Of a stretch of 64,000 nt of DNA, positions 28,838 through 43,100 are shown in pieces. Under the pieces are notes generated by a model. The model worked only from the letters and a program-made list of their open reading frames with translations, searched no databases and was not told the origin of the DNA. Source of the DNA: Halopseudomonas xiamenensis (GTDB lineage: Bacteria; Pseudomonadota; Gammaproteobacteria; Pseudomonadales; Pseudomonadaceae); contig NZ_JACLGO010000010.1 in NCBI RefSeq assembly GCF_014219065.1, forward strand, positions 97,065 to 161,064, given 5' to 3'. Both the position numbers and the translations under genes were made by a program. How positions within the stretch are numbered: the first letter of the stretch is position 1; every line of letters starts with the position of its first letter.

Positions 28838-29803
28838 TCAGCGTGGCGCGTAGGCGAACACATCCGAATGGATCTGCTGCTCCACTGCGCCGGCGGCGAG
28901 CAGCGCGTCCAGCGTGGCGTAGACCATGGGTGGTGAGCCGCACAGGTAGAAGTCGTAGTCGGCCAGGTTGCTCAGGTCCTCGCATACCGCCTCGGACAGC
29001 ATGCCCTGGCGGCCCTCCCAGTCTGGCACGTCGCTGACCACCTGGTGCAGGTACAGGTTGGGCTGTTGCTGCCAGTGCGCCCAGTGCGGTGCCTGGTAGA
29101 AGTCCTCCGGCTGGCGTACCCCCCAGTACAGGTGCATGGGCAGTTGCAGGCCCTGATGCAGGCAATACTGGGCCAGGCTCTGCATCTGCGCCAGGCCGGT
29201 GCCGGCGGCGATCAGTACCAGGGGCCGCTGCGGCAGGCGGGGCAGGCTGCAGTCGCCCAGCGGTGCCTTGATGCGCACCAGGCGCTGCTGGCGGATATGC
29301 TCAACCAGCGCCCGGGTACTCTGCTCGCGGACCAGGATGTGCAGCTCCAGCACGCGCTCCTCGTGCGGGGCGGAAGCGATGGAGAAGGCCGACAGCTCGC
29401 CATCGAAGCGCTCCAGCAGCAGGTACTGGCCGGCATGGTAGCGTAGCGGCTTGCCCGCCGGGGTGCGCAGCAGCAGGCGGCAGACATCGCCGCCGACATC
29501 CTGGATCTCGATCAACTGACAGGCCAGGCTGCGCAGTGGCAGCTCATCCGGCCCCAGCACACCTTCCCAGAGCAGCTCGCAATCCTCCAGCGGTTCGGCG
29601 ACGCAGGTGAACAGCTCACCGCTGCGCCGCTCGGTGCCGTCCTGGCGCACCCGGCCGCTGATCAGGTTGGCGGCGCAGATATGGCAGTTGCCGTTGCGAC
29701 AGCTCTGCGGCGCATCGAAACCCAGGCGCCGGGCGGCGTCGATGATGCGCTCGCCGGGCAACAGCTCGATCACATGCCCGGAAGGCTGCAGGGTGACTTT
29801 CAT
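28838..29803 (-). CDS. 2Fe-2S ferredoxin/FAD-NAD oxidoreductase
   Basis: 321 aa with start ATG overlapping the ubiD stop (ATGA). The N-terminal plant-type ferredoxin domain has the cluster cysteines in SCRNGNCHICAANL and LFTCVAE. It is followed by an FAD-binding domain (YHAGQYLLLERFDG, RxxS-like FSIASAP) and an NAD-binding domain (LVLIAAGTGLAQMQSL, YLCGSPPMVYATLDAL). Such proteins are reductase components; homologues beside ubiD in Pseudomonas are often labelled CDP-6-deoxy-glucoseen reductase-like or flavin reductase. Coupling to ubiD suggests a role with the prenyl-FMN decarboxylase system, which is inference. Confidence 0.88.
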   Translation of the reverse strand: MKVTLQPSGHVIELLPGERIIDAARRLGFDAPQSCRNGNCHICAANLISGRVRQDGTERRSGELFTCVAEPLEDCELLWEGVLGPDELPLRSLACQLIEIQDVGGDVCRLLLRTPAGKPLRYHAGQYLLLERFDGELSAFSIASAPHEERVLELHILVREQSTRALVEHIRQQRLVRIKAPLGDCSLPRLPQRPLVLIAAGTGLAQMQSLAQYCLHQGLQLPMHLYWGVRQPEDFYQAPHWAHWQQQPNLYLHQVVSDVPDWEGRQGMLSEAVCEDLSNLADYDFYLCGSPPMVYATLDALLAAGAVEQQIHSDVFAYAPR

Positions 29804-31269
29804 CAATCGATTCCCAGTTCGGACCAGATGGCGTCTATGCGCTGTTTTACCGCCGGGTCCTGCTCGATGGCGGTACCCCATTCGCGGCTGGTCTCGCCAT
29901 GCCACTTGTTGGTCGCATCCAGGCCCATCTTGCTGCCCAGGCCGGAGACCGGCGAGGCGAAGTCCAGGTAGTCGATCGGCGTGTTGTCGATCATCACGGT
30001 GTCGCGCTTGGGGTCCATGCGGGTGGTTATGGCCCAGATCACATCGTTCCAGTCGCGCACGTTGATGTCATCGTCGACCACGATGACGAACTTGGTGTAC
30101 ATGAACTGGCGCAGGAAGCTCCATACGCCGAGCATCACTCGCTTGGCATGGCCGGGGTACTGCTTCTTCATCGACACCACCGCCATGCGGTAGGAACAGC
30201 CTTCGGGCGGCAGGTAGAAGTCGGTGATCTCCGGGAACTGCTTCTGCAGGATCGGCACGAACACCTCGTTCAGTGCTACGCCGAGTACCGCCGGCTCATC
30301 CGGTGGACGACCGGTATAGGTGCTGTGGTAGATCGGCTTTTCCCGCTGGGTGATGCGCTCCACGGTGAATACCGGGAAGCTGTCCACCTCGTTGTAGTAG
30401 CCGGTATGGTCGCCGAACGGACCCTCATCGGCCATCTCGCCGGGGTGGATCACCCCCTCCAGCACGATCTCGGCCCCGGCCGGCACCTGCAACTCGGAGC
30501 CGCGGCACTTGACCAGCTCGGTGCGCTGGCCGCGCAGCAGGCCGGCGAAGGCGTATTCGGACAGGGTATCGGGCACCGGGGTCACCGCGCCGAGGATGGT
30601 CGCCGGGTCGGCGCCCAGGGCCACCGCCACCGGGAACGGCTGGCCGGGATGCTTCTCGCACCACTCGCGAAAGTCCAGCGCGCCGCCGCGGTGGCTGAGC
30701 CAGCGCATGATCACCTTGTTGCGACCGATTACCTGCTGGCGGTAGATGCCCAGGTTCTGCCGATCCTTGTTCGGCCCGCGGGTAACCACCAGCCCCCAGG
30801 TGATCAGCGGCCCGGCATCGCCGGGCCAGCAAGTCTGCACCGGGATCTGTGCCAGGTCCACGTCATCGCCTTCGATCACCCGGGCCTGGCAGGGTGCATC
30901 ACGCACCACCTTGGGCGCCATGGAGATGACCTTCTTCACCAGCGGCAGCTTGGACCAGGCGTCCTTCAGCCCCTTCGGCGGATCGGGTTCCTTGAGGTAG
31001 GCCAGCAGCTTGCCGATCTCGCGCAGCTCGCTGACATCATCGGCGCCCATGCCCAGGGCGACCCGTTCCGGGGTGCCGAACAGGTTGCCGAGTACCGGCA
31101 TGTCGAAGCCGGTGGGGTTCTCGAACAGCAGTGCCGGGCCGCCCTTGCGCAGGGTGCGGTCGCAGATTTCGGTCATTTCCAGCACGGGGGAGACGGGTGT
31201 CTGGATGCGCTTCAACTCGCCGCGCTGTTCCAGGCCCTTGATGAAGTCTCGCAGATCGGAGTATTGCAT
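29803..31269 (-). CDS. ubiD: 3-octaprenyl-4-hydroxybenzoate decarboxylase UbiD
   Basis: 488 aa, ATG at 31269. It is the prenyl-FMN-dependent decarboxylase in ubiquinone synthesis; ubiX is not in this window. Family parts: [20 protein letters not shown] at the start (20 residues), [36 protein letters not shown] and [15 protein letters not shown]. It lies downstream of rho with a 136-bp gap and is coupled to the ferredoxin reductase. Confidence 0.97.
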   Translation of the reverse strand: MQYSDLRDFIKGLEQRGELKRIQTPVSPVLEMTEICDRTLRKGGPALLFENPTGFDMPVLGNLFGTPERVALGMGADDVSELREIGKLLAYLKEPDPPKGLKDAWSKLPLVKKVISMAPKVVRDAPCQARVIEGDDVDLAQIPVQTCWPGDAGPLITWGLVVTRGPNKDRQNLGIYRQQVIGRNKVIMRWLSHRGGALDFREWCEKHPGQPFPVAVALGADPATILGAVTPVPDTLSEYAFAGLLRGQRTELVKCRGSELQVPAGAEIVLEGVIHPGEMADEGPFGDHTGYYNEVDSFPVFTVERITQREKPIYHSTYTGRPPDEPAVLGVALNEVFVPILQKQFPEITDFYLPPEGCSYRMAVVSMKKQYPGHAKRVMLGVWSFLRQFMYTKFVIVVDDDINVRDWNDVIWAITTRMDPKRDTVMIDNTPIDYLDFASPVSGLGSKMGLDATNKWHGETSREWGTAIEQDPAVKQRIDAIWSELGID

Positions 31270-31405
31270 GGCAGCTTCAGGCCTCAAGCTTCAAGCGGCA
31301 GGCTGACCGTGGTCAGCGCTGCCGCCCGTGAATGGGGTGTGCTACAGATACTGACACTGCGGCAATTCGGCGAGGCCGGCTTGCCGCTGGTAGCTGGCCG
31401 CTGAT

Positions 31406-32665
31406 TTACTTGCGCTTCATCGACAGGAAGAACTCGTCGTTGGTCTTGGTGTCCTTCAGACGGTCGAGGAGGAATTCGATGGCGGCGATCTCGTCCATGG
31501 AGTGCAGGATCTTGCGCAGGATCCACATGCGCTGCAGTTCGTCCTCGCTGGTCAGCAACTCTTCGCGACGGGTACCGGAGCGGTTGATGTTGATCGCCGG
31601 GAACACACGCTTCTCGGCAATCTTGCGATCCAGGTGGATCTCCATGTTGCCGGTACCCTTGAATTCCTCGTAGATCACCTCGTCCATCTTCGAGCCGGTA
31701 TCGACCAGCGCGGTGGCGATGATGGTCAGGCTGCCGCCTTCCTCGATGTTACGCGCGGCACCGAAGAAACGCTTGGGCTTCTCCAGCGCATGGGCGTCGA
31801 CACCACCGGTCAGCACCTTGCCGGAGCTGGGGATCACGGTGTTGTAGGCACGGGCCAGACGGGTGATGGAGTCGAGCAGGATGATCACGTCCTTCTTGTG
31901 CTCGACCAGGCGCTTGGCCTTCTCGATGACCATCTCGGCGACCTGCACGTGACGGCTCGGCGGCTCGTCGAAGGTCGAGGCGACCACTTCGCCGCGCACG
32001 GTGCGCTGCATCTCGGTCACTTCTTCCGGGCGCTCGTCGATCAGCAGTACGATCAGATGGCACTCGGGATTGTTGCGGGCGATGTTGGATGCCACGTTCT
32101 GCAGCATCAGCGTCTTGCCCGCCTTCGGCGGCGCCACCAACAGACCGCGCTGGCCCTTGCCGATCGGTGCGCACAGATCGATGATGCGCGCCATCAGGTC
32201 CTCGGTGGAGCCGTTACCGGCTTCCATCACCAGGCGCTCATCGGGGAACAGGGGGGTCAGGTTCTCGAAAAGGATCTTGTTCTTGGTGTTTTCCGGGCGG
32301 TCGAAGTTGATCGAGTCGACCTTCAGCAGTGCGAAGTAGCGTTCGCCATCCTTCGGTGGGCGGATCTTGCCGGAAATGGTGTCACCGGTGCGGAGGTTGA
32401 AGCGGCGGATCTGGCTGGGGGAAACATAGATATCGTCGGGGCCGGCGAGGTAGGAGGAGTCAGCCGAGCGGAGAAAACCGAAACCATCCTGCAGAATTTC
32501 CAGTACGCCGTCGCCGTGTATGTCTTCACCGCCTTTGGCGTGCTTCTTGAGGATGCCGAAGATCACATCCTGCTTGCGCGATCGGCCCATGTTCTCGAGG
32601 CCCATCTGGTCAGCGGTTTCCAGCAGTTCGGTTATAGGTTTTTGCTTGAGTTCAGTCAGGTTCAT
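31406..32665 (-). CDS. rho: Transcription termination factor Rho
   Basis: 419 aa, the usual length. Rho is the hexameric RNA-dependent ATPase that ends transcription. The start at 32665 gives [16 protein letters not shown], the canonical N-terminus. RNA-binding cold-shock-like domain: [15 protein letters not shown]; Walker [12 protein letters not shown]; Walker [14 protein letters not shown]; also the Q- and R-loop regions. trxA is upstream on the same strand, as in many proteobacteria. Confidence 0.99.
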   Translation of the reverse strand: MNLTELKQKPITELLETADQMGLENMGRSRKQDVIFGILKKHAKGGEDIHGDGVLEILQDGFGFLRSADSSYLAGPDDIYVSPSQIRRFNLRTGDTISGKIRPPKDGERYFALLKVDSINFDRPENTKNKILFENLTPLFPDERLVMEAGNGSTEDLMARIIDLCAPIGKGQRGLLVAPPKAGKTLMLQNVASNIARNNPECHLIVLLIDERPEEVTEMQRTVRGEVVASTFDEPPSRHVQVAEMVIEKAKRLVEHKKDVIILLDSITRLARAYNTVIPSSGKVLTGGVDAHALEKPKRFFGAARNIEEGGSLTIIATALVDTGSKMDEVIYEEFKGTGNMEIHLDRKIAEKRVFPAININRSGTRREELLTSEDELQRMWILRKILHSMDEIAAIEFLLDRLKDTKTNDEFFLSMKRK

Positions 32666-32838
32666 AGGTTCGGTGAGTTGTGGCGTCTTTCGGCAGGACG
32701 GGGTTAGTAACAGCCGCCATGTGAGTATGGGGCGATGGTTTGGCAAGTAGGGAAGCCAGTTGCCGCAGGGTGCGACAGGGAGTTGGAAAGCAAATCTAGC
32801 ACCGCTGCGCGACGCCGTCTACATTTGCGATCAAGAAA

Positions 32839-32866
32839 ATGCATCCCCGGCGGGCCGGGGATGCAT
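32839..32866 (-). terminator. Rho-independent terminator after trxA
   Basis: ATGCATCCCCGG (32839-32850) and CCGGGGATGCAT (32855-32866) form a perfect 12-bp stem with a 4-nt loop, followed on the minus strand by TTTTCTT. It starts 7 bp after the trxA stop and separates trxA from rho. Confidence 0.9.
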
Positions 32867-32872
32867 GGCATA

Positions 32873-33199
32873 TCAGATATTGCTGTCGAGAAAGGCGGCC
32901 AGCTGGGACTTGGACAGGGCGCCTACCTTGGTCGCTTCCACATTGCCATCCTTGAACAGCATCAGCGTCGGAATACCGCGTACGCCATACTTCGGCGGGG
33001 TGTCGGTGTTCTCGTCGATGTTCAGTTTGCAGATCTTGAGCTTGCCTTCGTAGTCGCGGGCAATGTCATCCAGGACCGGGGCTATCATCTTGCACGGGCC
33101 ACACCATTCAGCCCAGTAGTCGACCAGGACAGGGCCGTCGGCCTTCAGCACTTCAGCGTCGAAGCTGCCGTCGGTGACGTGCACGATCAAATCACTCAT
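32873..33199 (-). CDS. trxA: Thioredoxin 1
   Basis: 108 aa, classical thioredoxin with the active site [13 protein letters not shown] and the cis-proline region [13 protein letters not shown]. It reduces cytoplasmic protein disulfides together with thioredoxin reductase (not in the window). Divergent from ppx; ends in a strong terminator. Confidence 0.99.
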   Translation of the reverse strand: MSDLIVHVTDGSFDAEVLKADGPVLVDYWAEWCGPCKMIAPVLDDIARDYEGKLKICKLNIDENTDTPPKYGVRGIPTLMLFKDGNVEATKVGALSKSQLAAFLDSNI

Positions 33200-33374
33200 G
33201 AGTTTCTCCAGGGAAAAGGTTCGCTAGCTGATGCAGATGGAGCGGATGATAACATCCCCCTGCGCAACTGTGAAACGCACGATAAACCGGTATCCGGCCG
33301 CGCAATTTGTCGCATGAGGCGGACACTGGCGGCCGAGGGGGGTAGAATTCCCCCACGACAGATAGGGGAAGCGC

Positions 33375-34880
33375 ATGGTGCAGACAGAACACACGGATTT
33401 TCCGTTGGTGGCGACCATCGACCTGGGTTCCAACAGTTTCCACATGGTGCTGGCCCGGGTGGACCACGGCGAGATACGGATACTCGAACGCATCGGCGAG
33501 AAAGTGCAACTGGCGGCTGGTCTGGACGATGACGACAATCTCAGCGAAGAAGCCATGCAGCGCGGGCTCGATTGCCTGCGGCGCTTCGCCCAACTGATCA
33601 ATGGCCTGCCGGCGGGCGCGGTGCGCATCGTCGCCACCAACACGCTGCGTGTGGCGCGCAACCGCGCGGTGTTCATCCAGCAGGTCAAGCAGATCCTCGG
33701 CCACCGGGTGGAGGTGATTTCCGGGCGCGAAGAGGCTCGGCTGATCTATCTCGGGGTGGCCCATACCCTGGCCGATGACGCCGGCAAGCGCCTGGTGGTG
33801 GATATCGGCGGAGGCAGTACCGAATTCATCATCGGCGAGCGCTTCGAGTCGGTGCTGCGCGAGAGCCTGCACATCGGCTGCGTGTCCTTCGGCCGCCAGT
33901 TCTTCGCCGATGGGCGCATTACCGCGTCGCGCTACAGCCAGGCGTATACCGCCGCGCGGCTGGAGCTGATGCAGATCGAGCAGGGTATCCAGCGGCTGGG
34001 CTGGCAGGAGGCGGTGGGCGCCTCGGGCACCATCCGCGCCATCGGCCAGTGCATCCGCAGCGCCGGGCTGGGCAATGGCGAGGTCAATCGCGAGGGCGTG
34101 CAATGGCTCAAGCGCAAGGTACTCAAGGCTGGGCAGGTGGACAAGCTGACCCTGTCCGGGCTCAAGGCCGAGCGGCGGGCCGTGTTGCCCTCCGGGCTGG
34201 CCATCCTCGAAGCACTGTTCGACGCACTCGACGTGCAGTGCATGCAGCACTCCGAAGGGGCGTTGCGCGAGGGCGTGCTGTACGAGCTGCTCGGTCGTCA
34301 CCAGCATGAGGACGTGCGCGAACGCACGCTGTCGGCCCTGGCCGAGCGCAGTCATGTCGACCAGGAACAGGCGGCGCGGGTCGAGCACAAGGCGCTGAGC
34401 CTGCTGCACAAGGTGGCCGAACCCTGGGGGCTGACCGACAGCAAGCAGGCCGACCTGCTGCGCTGGGCGGCGCGGGTGCATGAGGTGGGCCTGGACATTG
34501 CCCACAGCCAGTACCACAAGCACGGCGCCTACCTGATCGAACATGCCGACCTGCCGGGCTTCTCCCGCCAGGAGCAGCAGTCGATGGCGCTGCTGGTACG
34601 CGGCCACCGGCGCAACCTGCCGGGCGAGGAGCGCATGGCCGAGCTGGGCGAGGATGGCCCGCCGCTGCGCCGGCTGTGCATGCTGCTGCGCCTGGCAATT
34701 CTCTACCACCACATCCGTGGCTACCAGGACATGCCGGAACTGGAAGCCGAGGCGGATGAGCACAGCATGACGCTGTGCTTCCCGCCAGGCTGGCTCGAGG
34801 AAAACCCGCTGACCCAGGCTGACTTCGCCCAGGAAGCGCAGTACTGGGCGAAGATCGGTTACACGCTGACGGTACGCTGA
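33375..34880 (+). CDS. ppx: Exopolyphosphatase
   Basis: 501 aa, ATG after AGGGGAAGCGC. It degrades polyphosphate from its ends, releasing phosphate; members also hydrolyse pppGpp. It has [18 protein letters not shown] (phosphate-binding loop 1), [25 protein letters not shown] and an HD-type C-terminal region ([20 protein letters not shown]). It converges on ppk1, the opposing enzyme, with a 22-bp overlap of their 3' ends. Confidence 0.97.
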   Translation: MVQTEHTDFPLVATIDLGSNSFHMVLARVDHGEIRILERIGEKVQLAAGLDDDDNLSEEAMQRGLDCLRRFAQLINGLPAGAVRIVATNTLRVARNRAVFIQQVKQILGHRVEVISGREEARLIYLGVAHTLADDAGKRLVVDIGGGSTEFIIGERFESVLRESLHIGCVSFGRQFFADGRITASRYSQAYTAARLELMQIEQGIQRLGWQEAVGASGTIRAIGQCIRSAGLGNGEVNREGVQWLKRKVLKAGQVDKLTLSGLKAERRAVLPSGLAILEALFDALDVQCMQHSEGALREGVLYELLGRHQHEDVRERTLSALAERSHVDQEQAARVEHKALSLLHKVAEPWGLTDSKQADLLRWAARVHEVGLDIAHSQYHKHGAYLIEHADLPGFSRQEQQSMALLVRGHRRNLPGEERMAELGEDGPPLRRLCMLLRLAILYHHIRGYQDMPELEAEADEHSMTLCFPPGWLEENPLTQADFAQEAQYWAKIGYTLTVR

Positions 34881-37084
34881 GGCGAGCTGGCCAGTTTCTC
34901 CAGCAGCGTGCCCTGCGCGCTGCGCGGGTTCTGGTTGCCGGTCGGGCTGCTGCGCAGGTAACTGCCATCGCTCTGCAGTATCCAGGCCTGGGTGTTGTCG
35001 CTCAGGTGCACCTGCAGCTCCTGCTTGGCCCGGGTGATCAGCTTCTTGCCTTCCAGCGGGAAGCAGGTCTCCACGCGCTTGTCCAGGTTACGCTCCATCA
35101 TGTCCGCGCTGGACATCCACACCTGCTCCTGGCCTTCGTGCAGGAAGTAGTACACCCGGCTGTGCTCAAGGAAGCGGCCGATCACCGAGCGCACGCTGAT
35201 ATTGTGCGACACGCCGGGCACGCCGGGGCGCAGGCAGCACATGCCGCGGATGATCAGGTCGACCTTGACCCCCGCCTGGGAAGCCTTGTACAGCGCCTTG
35301 ATGATCTTGGCATCGGTCAGCGCGTTGGCCTTGGCGATGATGTGTGCCGGCTTGCCGGCCTGGGCCGCCAGGGTCTCGCGGTTGATCAGTTCGAGCAGCC
35401 GGCGCTTCAGGGTGAAGGGGGCCTGCAGCAGCTTCTTCATGCGCTGGGCCTTGCCCATGCCAATCAGCTGGTTGAACAGCTTGTGCACGTCCTCGGTCAT
35501 GGCCAGGTCCGAGGTCAGGATGCTGTAGTCGGTATACAACCGCGCATTGCCGGCATGGTAGTTGCCGGTGCCCATATGCACGTAGCGGCGCAGGTCGTTA
35601 TCTTCGCGGCGCAGGATCAGCATCATCTTGGCGTGGGTCTTGAAGCCGACCACGCCGTAGATCACCACCGCGCCGGCCTGCTGCAGACGGCTGGCCAGCT
35701 GCAGGTTGGACTCCTCGTCGAAGCGCGCACGCAGCTCGATGACCACGGTGACTTCCTTGCCGTTGCGCGCCGCCTCGACCAGGGCGTTGACGATCTCCGA
35801 GTTGGCACCGGTACGGTACAGCGTCTGCTTGATCGCCAGCACGTTGGGGTCCTGGGCGGCCTGGCGCAGCAGGTCGACCACTGGGCTGAAGGACTCGTAG
35901 GGGTGCAGCAGCAGGATGTCCTGCTTGCGGATGGCCTGGAACAGGTTGTCGGCGCTGGACAGCAGCTTGGGAATACCCGGGCTGAACGGCGGAAACTGCA
36001 GTTCCGGATGATTGTCCAGGCCGGTGATGGAGAACAGCCGGGTCAGGTTGACCGGACCGTTGACCTCGTACAGCTCCGACTCGCTCAGGCCGAACTGCTT
36101 GAGCAGGAACTCCGCCAGCGGCTTGGGACAGTTGTCGGCCACCTCCAGGCGTACCGCATCGCCATAGCGGCGTGACAGCAGCTCGCCGCGCAGCGCGCGG
36201 GCCAGGTCATCGACCTCGTCGGGATCGACGATCAGGTCGGCGTTGCGGGTCAGGCGGAACTGGTAGCAGCCAAGTACCTTCATGCCAGGGAACAGGTCGT
36301 CGGCATGGGCGTGGATCATTGATGACAGGAACACGAAGTTGTCGCCACCGTCGCACAGCTCGTCGGGGATGCGGATCAGCCGCGGCAGCGAGCGTGGCGC
36401 CGGGATGATCGCCAGGCCACTGTCGCGCCCGAAGGCGTCGATGCCCTCGAGCTGCACGATGAAGTTCAGGCTCTTGTTCACCAGCAGCGGGAACGGGTGG
36501 GTCGGGTCCAGTCCGATCGGACTGATGATCGGTGCGATCTCGTTGCGGAAGAAGCGCCGTACCCACAGGGTCTGCTTGTAGGTCCACTGCCGGCGCCGCA
36601 CGAAACGGATCTTCTCCCGTGCCAGCGCCGGCAGCAGGATATCGTTGAGGATCGAATACTGCCGGCTGACCTGCTGGTGCGCGATCTCGCTGATCTTGCT
36701 CAGCACCTGTTGCGGTTGCAGGCCATCGGGGCCGGTCTGCTCGCGGGCGAAGGTGATCTGCTTCTTCAGCCCGGCGACGCGGATCTCGAAGAACTCGTCC
36801 AGGTTGCTGGAGAAGATCAGCAGGAACTTGAGCCGCTCCAGCAGCGGGTAGGATTCATCCAGTGCCTGCTCCAGCACGCGGATATTGAACTGCAGCTGGG
36901 ACAGCTCGCGGTGGATGTACAGCTCGGGCGCATCCAGCGAGGGAACAGGCGTTTCCACCGGCTCCGGCGCGGCGACAACGGCCGGTACGGCGGACACCTG
37001 GTTGCGGGGTGCGGCAGGACTGTCGTCCGGCTGCGTGGTGGGGGTGTCGATGTGCAATTCAGGCGCGTTGTCAGTGTCCCGCAT
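34859..37084 (-). CDS. ppk1: Polyphosphate kinase 1
   Basis: 741 aa. It makes polyphosphate from ATP through an autophosphorylated histidine. A ~50-residue Pro/Ala-rich tail precedes the conserved start [17 protein letters not shown]. Catalytic landmarks are [14 protein letters not shown] (first active-site His), [19 protein letters not shown] and [16 protein letters not shown]. It overlaps the convergent ppx and is followed upstream by hemB. Confidence 0.98.
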   Translation of the reverse strand: MRDTDNAPELHIDTPTTQPDDSPAAPRNQVSAVPAVVAAPEPVETPVPSLDAPELYIHRELSQLQFNIRVLEQALDESYPLLERLKFLLIFSSNLDEFFEIRVAGLKKQITFAREQTGPDGLQPQQVLSKISEIAHQQVSRQYSILNDILLPALAREKIRFVRRRQWTYKQTLWVRRFFRNEIAPIISPIGLDPTHPFPLLVNKSLNFIVQLEGIDAFGRDSGLAIIPAPRSLPRLIRIPDELCDGGDNFVFLSSMIHAHADDLFPGMKVLGCYQFRLTRNADLIVDPDEVDDLARALRGELLSRRYGDAVRLEVADNCPKPLAEFLLKQFGLSESELYEVNGPVNLTRLFSITGLDNHPELQFPPFSPGIPKLLSSADNLFQAIRKQDILLLHPYESFSPVVDLLRQAAQDPNVLAIKQTLYRTGANSEIVNALVEAARNGKEVTVVIELRARFDEESNLQLASRLQQAGAVVIYGVVGFKTHAKMMLILRREDNDLRRYVHMGTGNYHAGNARLYTDYSILTSDLAMTEDVHKLFNQLIGMGKAQRMKKLLQAPFTLKRRLLELINRETLAAQAGKPAHIIAKANALTDAKIIKALYKASQAGVKVDLIIRGMCCLRPGVPGVSHNISVRSVIGRFLEHSRVYYFLHEGQEQVWMSSADMMERNLDKRVETCFPLEGKKLITRAKQELQVHLSDNTQAWILQSDGSYLRSSPTGNQNPRSAQGTLLEKLASSPQRTVSV

Positions 37085-37099
37085 GGTGTCCTCTGGTAG

Positions 37100-38215
<1,116 letters not shown>

Positions 38216-38226
38216 TCAGGCCTTCC

Positions 38227-39459
38227 TTATACGTCGAGATTATGACGGAATTGAGACAGTAAACGTAGGGCCATCTTGTCGCGCAGCGCGGCATCGGCCT
38301 CGCTGCATATCTCTACGCGGTTGCGGCCCAGCGCCTTGGCCCGGTACAACGCGGCATCGGCGGCGGCCACCAGCGCGTTATAGTCATGCCCATAGAGGTT
38401 GGTACCGGCCACGCCCAGGCTGATGCTGAGCATGACCGGCTGGTCGGAGATGTTCTCGGTATGGCTGTTGACCGCCAGGCGGATGCGCTCGGCCACCTCG
38501 CCGGCATCACCTACGTCGAGGCCCGGCAGCAGCAGTACGAACTCCTCACCACCGAAGCGGCCCAGCAGGTCGCCGGCGCGCATGTGCAGGCGGATACGGG
38601 TGACCAGGTGACAGAGCACGGCATCGCCGGTCTGGTGGCCGAACTCGTCATTGATGCGCTTGAAATGATCGGCATCGAGCATGATCAGCGTTGCCGGCAG
38701 TTGGCGCTGGAAGGTGACGTCGAGCAGCCCCTGGGCCTGGTCGTGCATGCTGCGGCGGTTCAGCGTGCCGGTCAGGGCGTCATGTTCGGACAATTGCTGC
38801 AGCGCCATGATGGTGCGGTAATGGGTCATCAGGATGAAACCGCCGGCCATGCCGATCTGCGCCACCATCACCCCCAGCAGCGTGGCATTGTGCAGCGTCC
38901 GGCTGGTGGCCGCGTAATCCTGCAGCAGCCCCTGGAAGCCGGCGGTGGCCCGCAGCAGCAGGCCGATGCCACTCAGCAGCATGATGCCGCCGGTGAACCA
39001 GTAGGCACGCCGCAGCGGCGCGCGTGCCGGTACCAGCAGCTCACGTGCCGACAACAGGCACAATACGCCCAGGCAGATGGCGGTGGTGGTCAGTCGGGCC
39101 GCGGCGCTGTCCTGCACCTGATGCAGGTGTCCGAGTATCAGCATGGCCAGCAGCGCTGCCAGTATCGGTCCGGCCTGTGGCTGGCTCAGCCCCTTGAACG
39201 CGCGTACACCGAGCCAGATGACGCCCAGGCCCAGTACCATCAGCCCGGTGGCCAGTATCTGGGAAATGCTGTGGTGCAACAGCCCCTGGCTGATGTTCAA
39301 TACCAGCCCCATGGTCAACGCCAGGTTGCCCAGCGCCCAGTGCCGCAGGCCTTTCTCGCTACCCGAATGCCAGGCGGCCATGATCAGCACCAGGGTCATG
39401 CCCAGGGTGACCAGGACCAGCGCCAGTGCCAGGGAAAATGTGTTCAGCTCGGTTTGCAT
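38227..39459 (-). CDS. Membrane-bound diguanylate cyclase (GGDEF)
   Basis: 410 aa from the ATG at 39459. About six to seven transmembrane helices occupy residues 5-205, then a GGDEF domain. The catalytic motif reads FGGEEFVLLLPG (GGEEF, active type), preceded by LMLDADHFKRINDEFGH-type metal-binding sequence and LTGTLNRRSMHDQA. It lacks an EAL domain, so it should make c-di-GMP. The membrane sensor domain is not a family I can name. Confidence 0.9.
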   Translation of the reverse strand: MQTELNTFSLALALVLVTLGMTLVLIMAAWHSGSEKGLRHWALGNLALTMGLVLNISQGLLHHSISQILATGLMVLGLGVIWLGVRAFKGLSQPQAGPILAALLAMLILGHLHQVQDSAAARLTTTAICLGVLCLLSARELLVPARAPLRRAYWFTGGIMLLSGIGLLLRATAGFQGLLQDYAATSRTLHNATLLGVMVAQIGMAGGFILMTHYRTIMALQQLSEHDALTGTLNRRSMHDQAQGLLDVTFQRQLPATLIMLDADHFKRINDEFGHQTGDAVLCHLVTRIRLHMRAGDLLGRFGGEEFVLLLPGLDVGDAGEVAERIRLAVNSHTENISDQPVMLSISLGVAGTNLYGHDYNALVAAADAALYRAKALGRNRVEICSEADAALRDKMALRLLSQFRHNLDV

Positions 39460-39646
39460 ATGGCGGGATCCATCCTTGTCCGACTGTGCGGGCTGGCACC
39501 ATTTTCCTGGATAACCAATGAGACTAATGTGCCTGGTTAACAGATTAAAGCGCAATTTTTGCAGGATGTGCGGCGGTTGGCAGAACAGATATGGCTTTAT
39601 GCCATGACATGGCTGTAGCTTGCGGAGTAATTGAAGAGAGGTGGTG

Positions 39647-40222
39647 ATGCGTATTTGGCAGCGAGGGTTGCTGGCGTCTCTGGTGGTCATCTGGGCCGCA
39701 GGGCTGGGCTGGGCCTGGTGGTGGTTCGACGGTCGGCATGCTACCACCTTCGAGCGCCCGGCGTACTTCGACGGCAGCGCTGTGCCGGGACCCTTCGCAC
39801 CGGGGCAGATCCAGGTGGTGCATGTATGGCAGAGCGGTTGCCCGTGCAATGCCGGGCATGAGGCCTACATCAGCGAGATGACCGAGCGCTTCAGCGCACG
39901 GGGTGTGCGCTTTGCCCGGGCCGGCAGCCTGCCGGGTGGCCGGGGCGACATTCTTGCCGATCTGCCGCATTGGCCGCTGCCAGAGGACTGGTCAGGCTGG
40001 CCGGGTGGGCCTTCGGTGGCGATCTGGGATGCCCGGGGTCGGCTGGCCTATGTCGGACCCTACAGCGATGGGGCAAGTTGCAACCAGGACAGCAGCTTCA
40101 TCGAGCCGGTATTGCAGGCATTGCTGCAGGGGCGGGCGGTGAATATCACTCGGCAGGATACGGTGGCCTGTTTGTGTCAGCTGGATGAACAGGCATTCGG
40201 TGGCTATCCACTGCAGCCATGA
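39647..40222 (+). CDS. DUF6436-like thioredoxin-fold protein, membrane-anchored
   Basis: 191 aa. The ATG at 39647 has GAGAGG seven bases upstream; two in-frame GTGs lie just before it. One N-terminal transmembrane helix (GLLASLVVIWAAGLGWAWWW) is followed by a periplasmic domain with a CPCN motif in VHVWQSGCPCNAGHE, like the active site of thioredoxin-fold proteins but without the usual CxxC spacing, and a second Cys pair (CLCQ) near the C-terminus. Function unknown; it faces away from the diguanylate cyclase gene. Confidence 0.75.
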   Translation: MRIWQRGLLASLVVIWAAGLGWAWWWFDGRHATTFERPAYFDGSAVPGPFAPGQIQVVHVWQSGCPCNAGHEAYISEMTERFSARGVRFARAGSLPGGRGDILADLPHWPLPEDWSGWPGGPSVAIWDARGRLAYVGPYSDGASCNQDSSFIEPVLQALLQGRAVNITRQDTVACLCQLDEQAFGGYPLQP

Positions 40223-40225
40223 GTG

Positions 40226-40681
40226 CTACTTGCCCAGCCCCTGGGCCAGCAAGCGGTCCAGGGCGTTGGCGAAGGCCTGCTTGTCCTTGTCGTTGTAGGG
40301 CGCCGGACCGCCGCGTCCGGCCAGCCCGGCGCCGCGCAGTTCGTCCATCAGGTTACGCACCGCCAGGCGTTCGCCGATACTGCCCTTGTCGTAGATCTCG
40401 CCCCGCGGGTTGATCGCGGTGATGCTGCGCCGCACCAGTCCGTCGGCCAGCGGGATATCCGCGGTCACCACCAGATCGCCGGGTTGCGCATGTTCGATGA
40501 TGTAATGGTCGGCCTCGTCCGCACCGCCGGGCACCACCACCTGGCGCACCCCCGGCGCGGGCGCCAGGCCCAGGGCGCTGTTGGCCACCAGCACCAGCTG
40601 CAGTTCGCGGCGGCGGGCTGCCCGCAGCATGATCTCGCGTACCGGGCGGGGGCAGGCGTCGGCGTCGATCCACAAAGTCAT
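40226..40681 (-). CDS. YaiI/YqxD family (DUF188) protein
   Basis: 151 aa, ATG at 40681, 4 bp after the ABC-F stop. It is a PIN-like fold family with the typical MTLWIDADACPRPVREI start, GGADEADHYIIEHAQPGDLV and the C-terminal GRGGPAPYNDKDKQAFANAL. The acidic residues suggest a nuclease-like site, but no activity is established. Tail-to-tail with the DUF6436-like gene. Confidence 0.93.
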   Translation of the reverse strand: MTLWIDADACPRPVREIMLRAARRRELQLVLVANSALGLAPAPGVRQVVVPGGADEADHYIIEHAQPGDLVVTADIPLADGLVRRSITAINPRGEIYDKGSIGERLAVRNLMDELRGAGLAGRGGPAPYNDKDKQAFANALDRLLAQGLGK

Positions 40682-40685
40682 GATT

Positions 40686-42602
<1,917 letters not shown>

Positions 42603-42636
42603 GGCGCGGAGTATATCAGTGTCGATGGGGTCTGCG

Positions 42637-43086
42637 ATGGCTGGATTGAGTGATTATGCCGGCTGGCTGTATGCCCGGCCGGGGATGCAGCAACTGCTGC
42701 TGGGGCTGCAGGATGAGGCCGGGCAGGATGTGTTGCTGCTGCTGACCGCCTGCTGGCTGGGGCAGCGGCGGGCGGTGGCTGATCCGCAGCTATGGCAGAG
42801 GCTGCAGGCCAGCCAATCGCCCTGGCGACAGCAGGTGATCGCGCCGCTGCGCCAGGCCCGCCGGGCCTTGGCCGGGGCTGAGAGCACTGCGGACTTGTAT
42901 GCCCGGGTCAAGGACTGTGAACTGGCCGCCGAGTGGTATCAGCTGGAGCGGCTCGAACGGCTGTGCCTGCCGCTGGACAGCAGCACCGAGGCAACGCTGG
43001 CCTGTATCCGCGCGCAGCTGGCGCTGTGCTGCGAAGGGCTGCGTGACCCTCGGCTGGAGCAACTCGCCGAGGTCGCTGCCGGATAA
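42637..43086 (+). CDS. TIGR02444 family protein
   Basis: 149 aa from the ATG at 42637 (ATGGGG six bases upstream); an in-frame ATG at 42625 is possible. A short helical family found in Pseudomonas, recognisable by WLYARPGMQQLLLGLQDEAG (20 residues), DVLLLLTACWLG and WRQQVIAPLRQARR. Function unknown. Divergent from the ABC-F gene, with a REP-like palindrome just after its stop. Confidence 0.85.
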   Translation: MAGLSDYAGWLYARPGMQQLLLGLQDEAGQDVLLLLTACWLGQRRAVADPQLWQRLQASQSPWRQQVIAPLRQARRALAGAESTADLYARVKDCELAAEWYQLERLERLCLPLDSSTEATLACIRAQLALCCEGLRDPRLEQLAEVAAG

Positions 43087-43100
43087 CCCGGCAGCGGGCT

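Noticed and set aside
27465..29165. 566-codon minus-strand open frame opposite hemY
   Set aside because: Shadow of hemY and part of the oxidoreductase gene; no recognisable domain.
29899..31404. 501-codon plus-strand open frame opposite ubiD
   Set aside because: Antisense shadow of ubiD with His/Val/Gln-rich composition.
33192..34763. 523-codon minus-strand open frame opposite ppx
   Set aside because: Antisense shadow; ppx is clear in the other strand.
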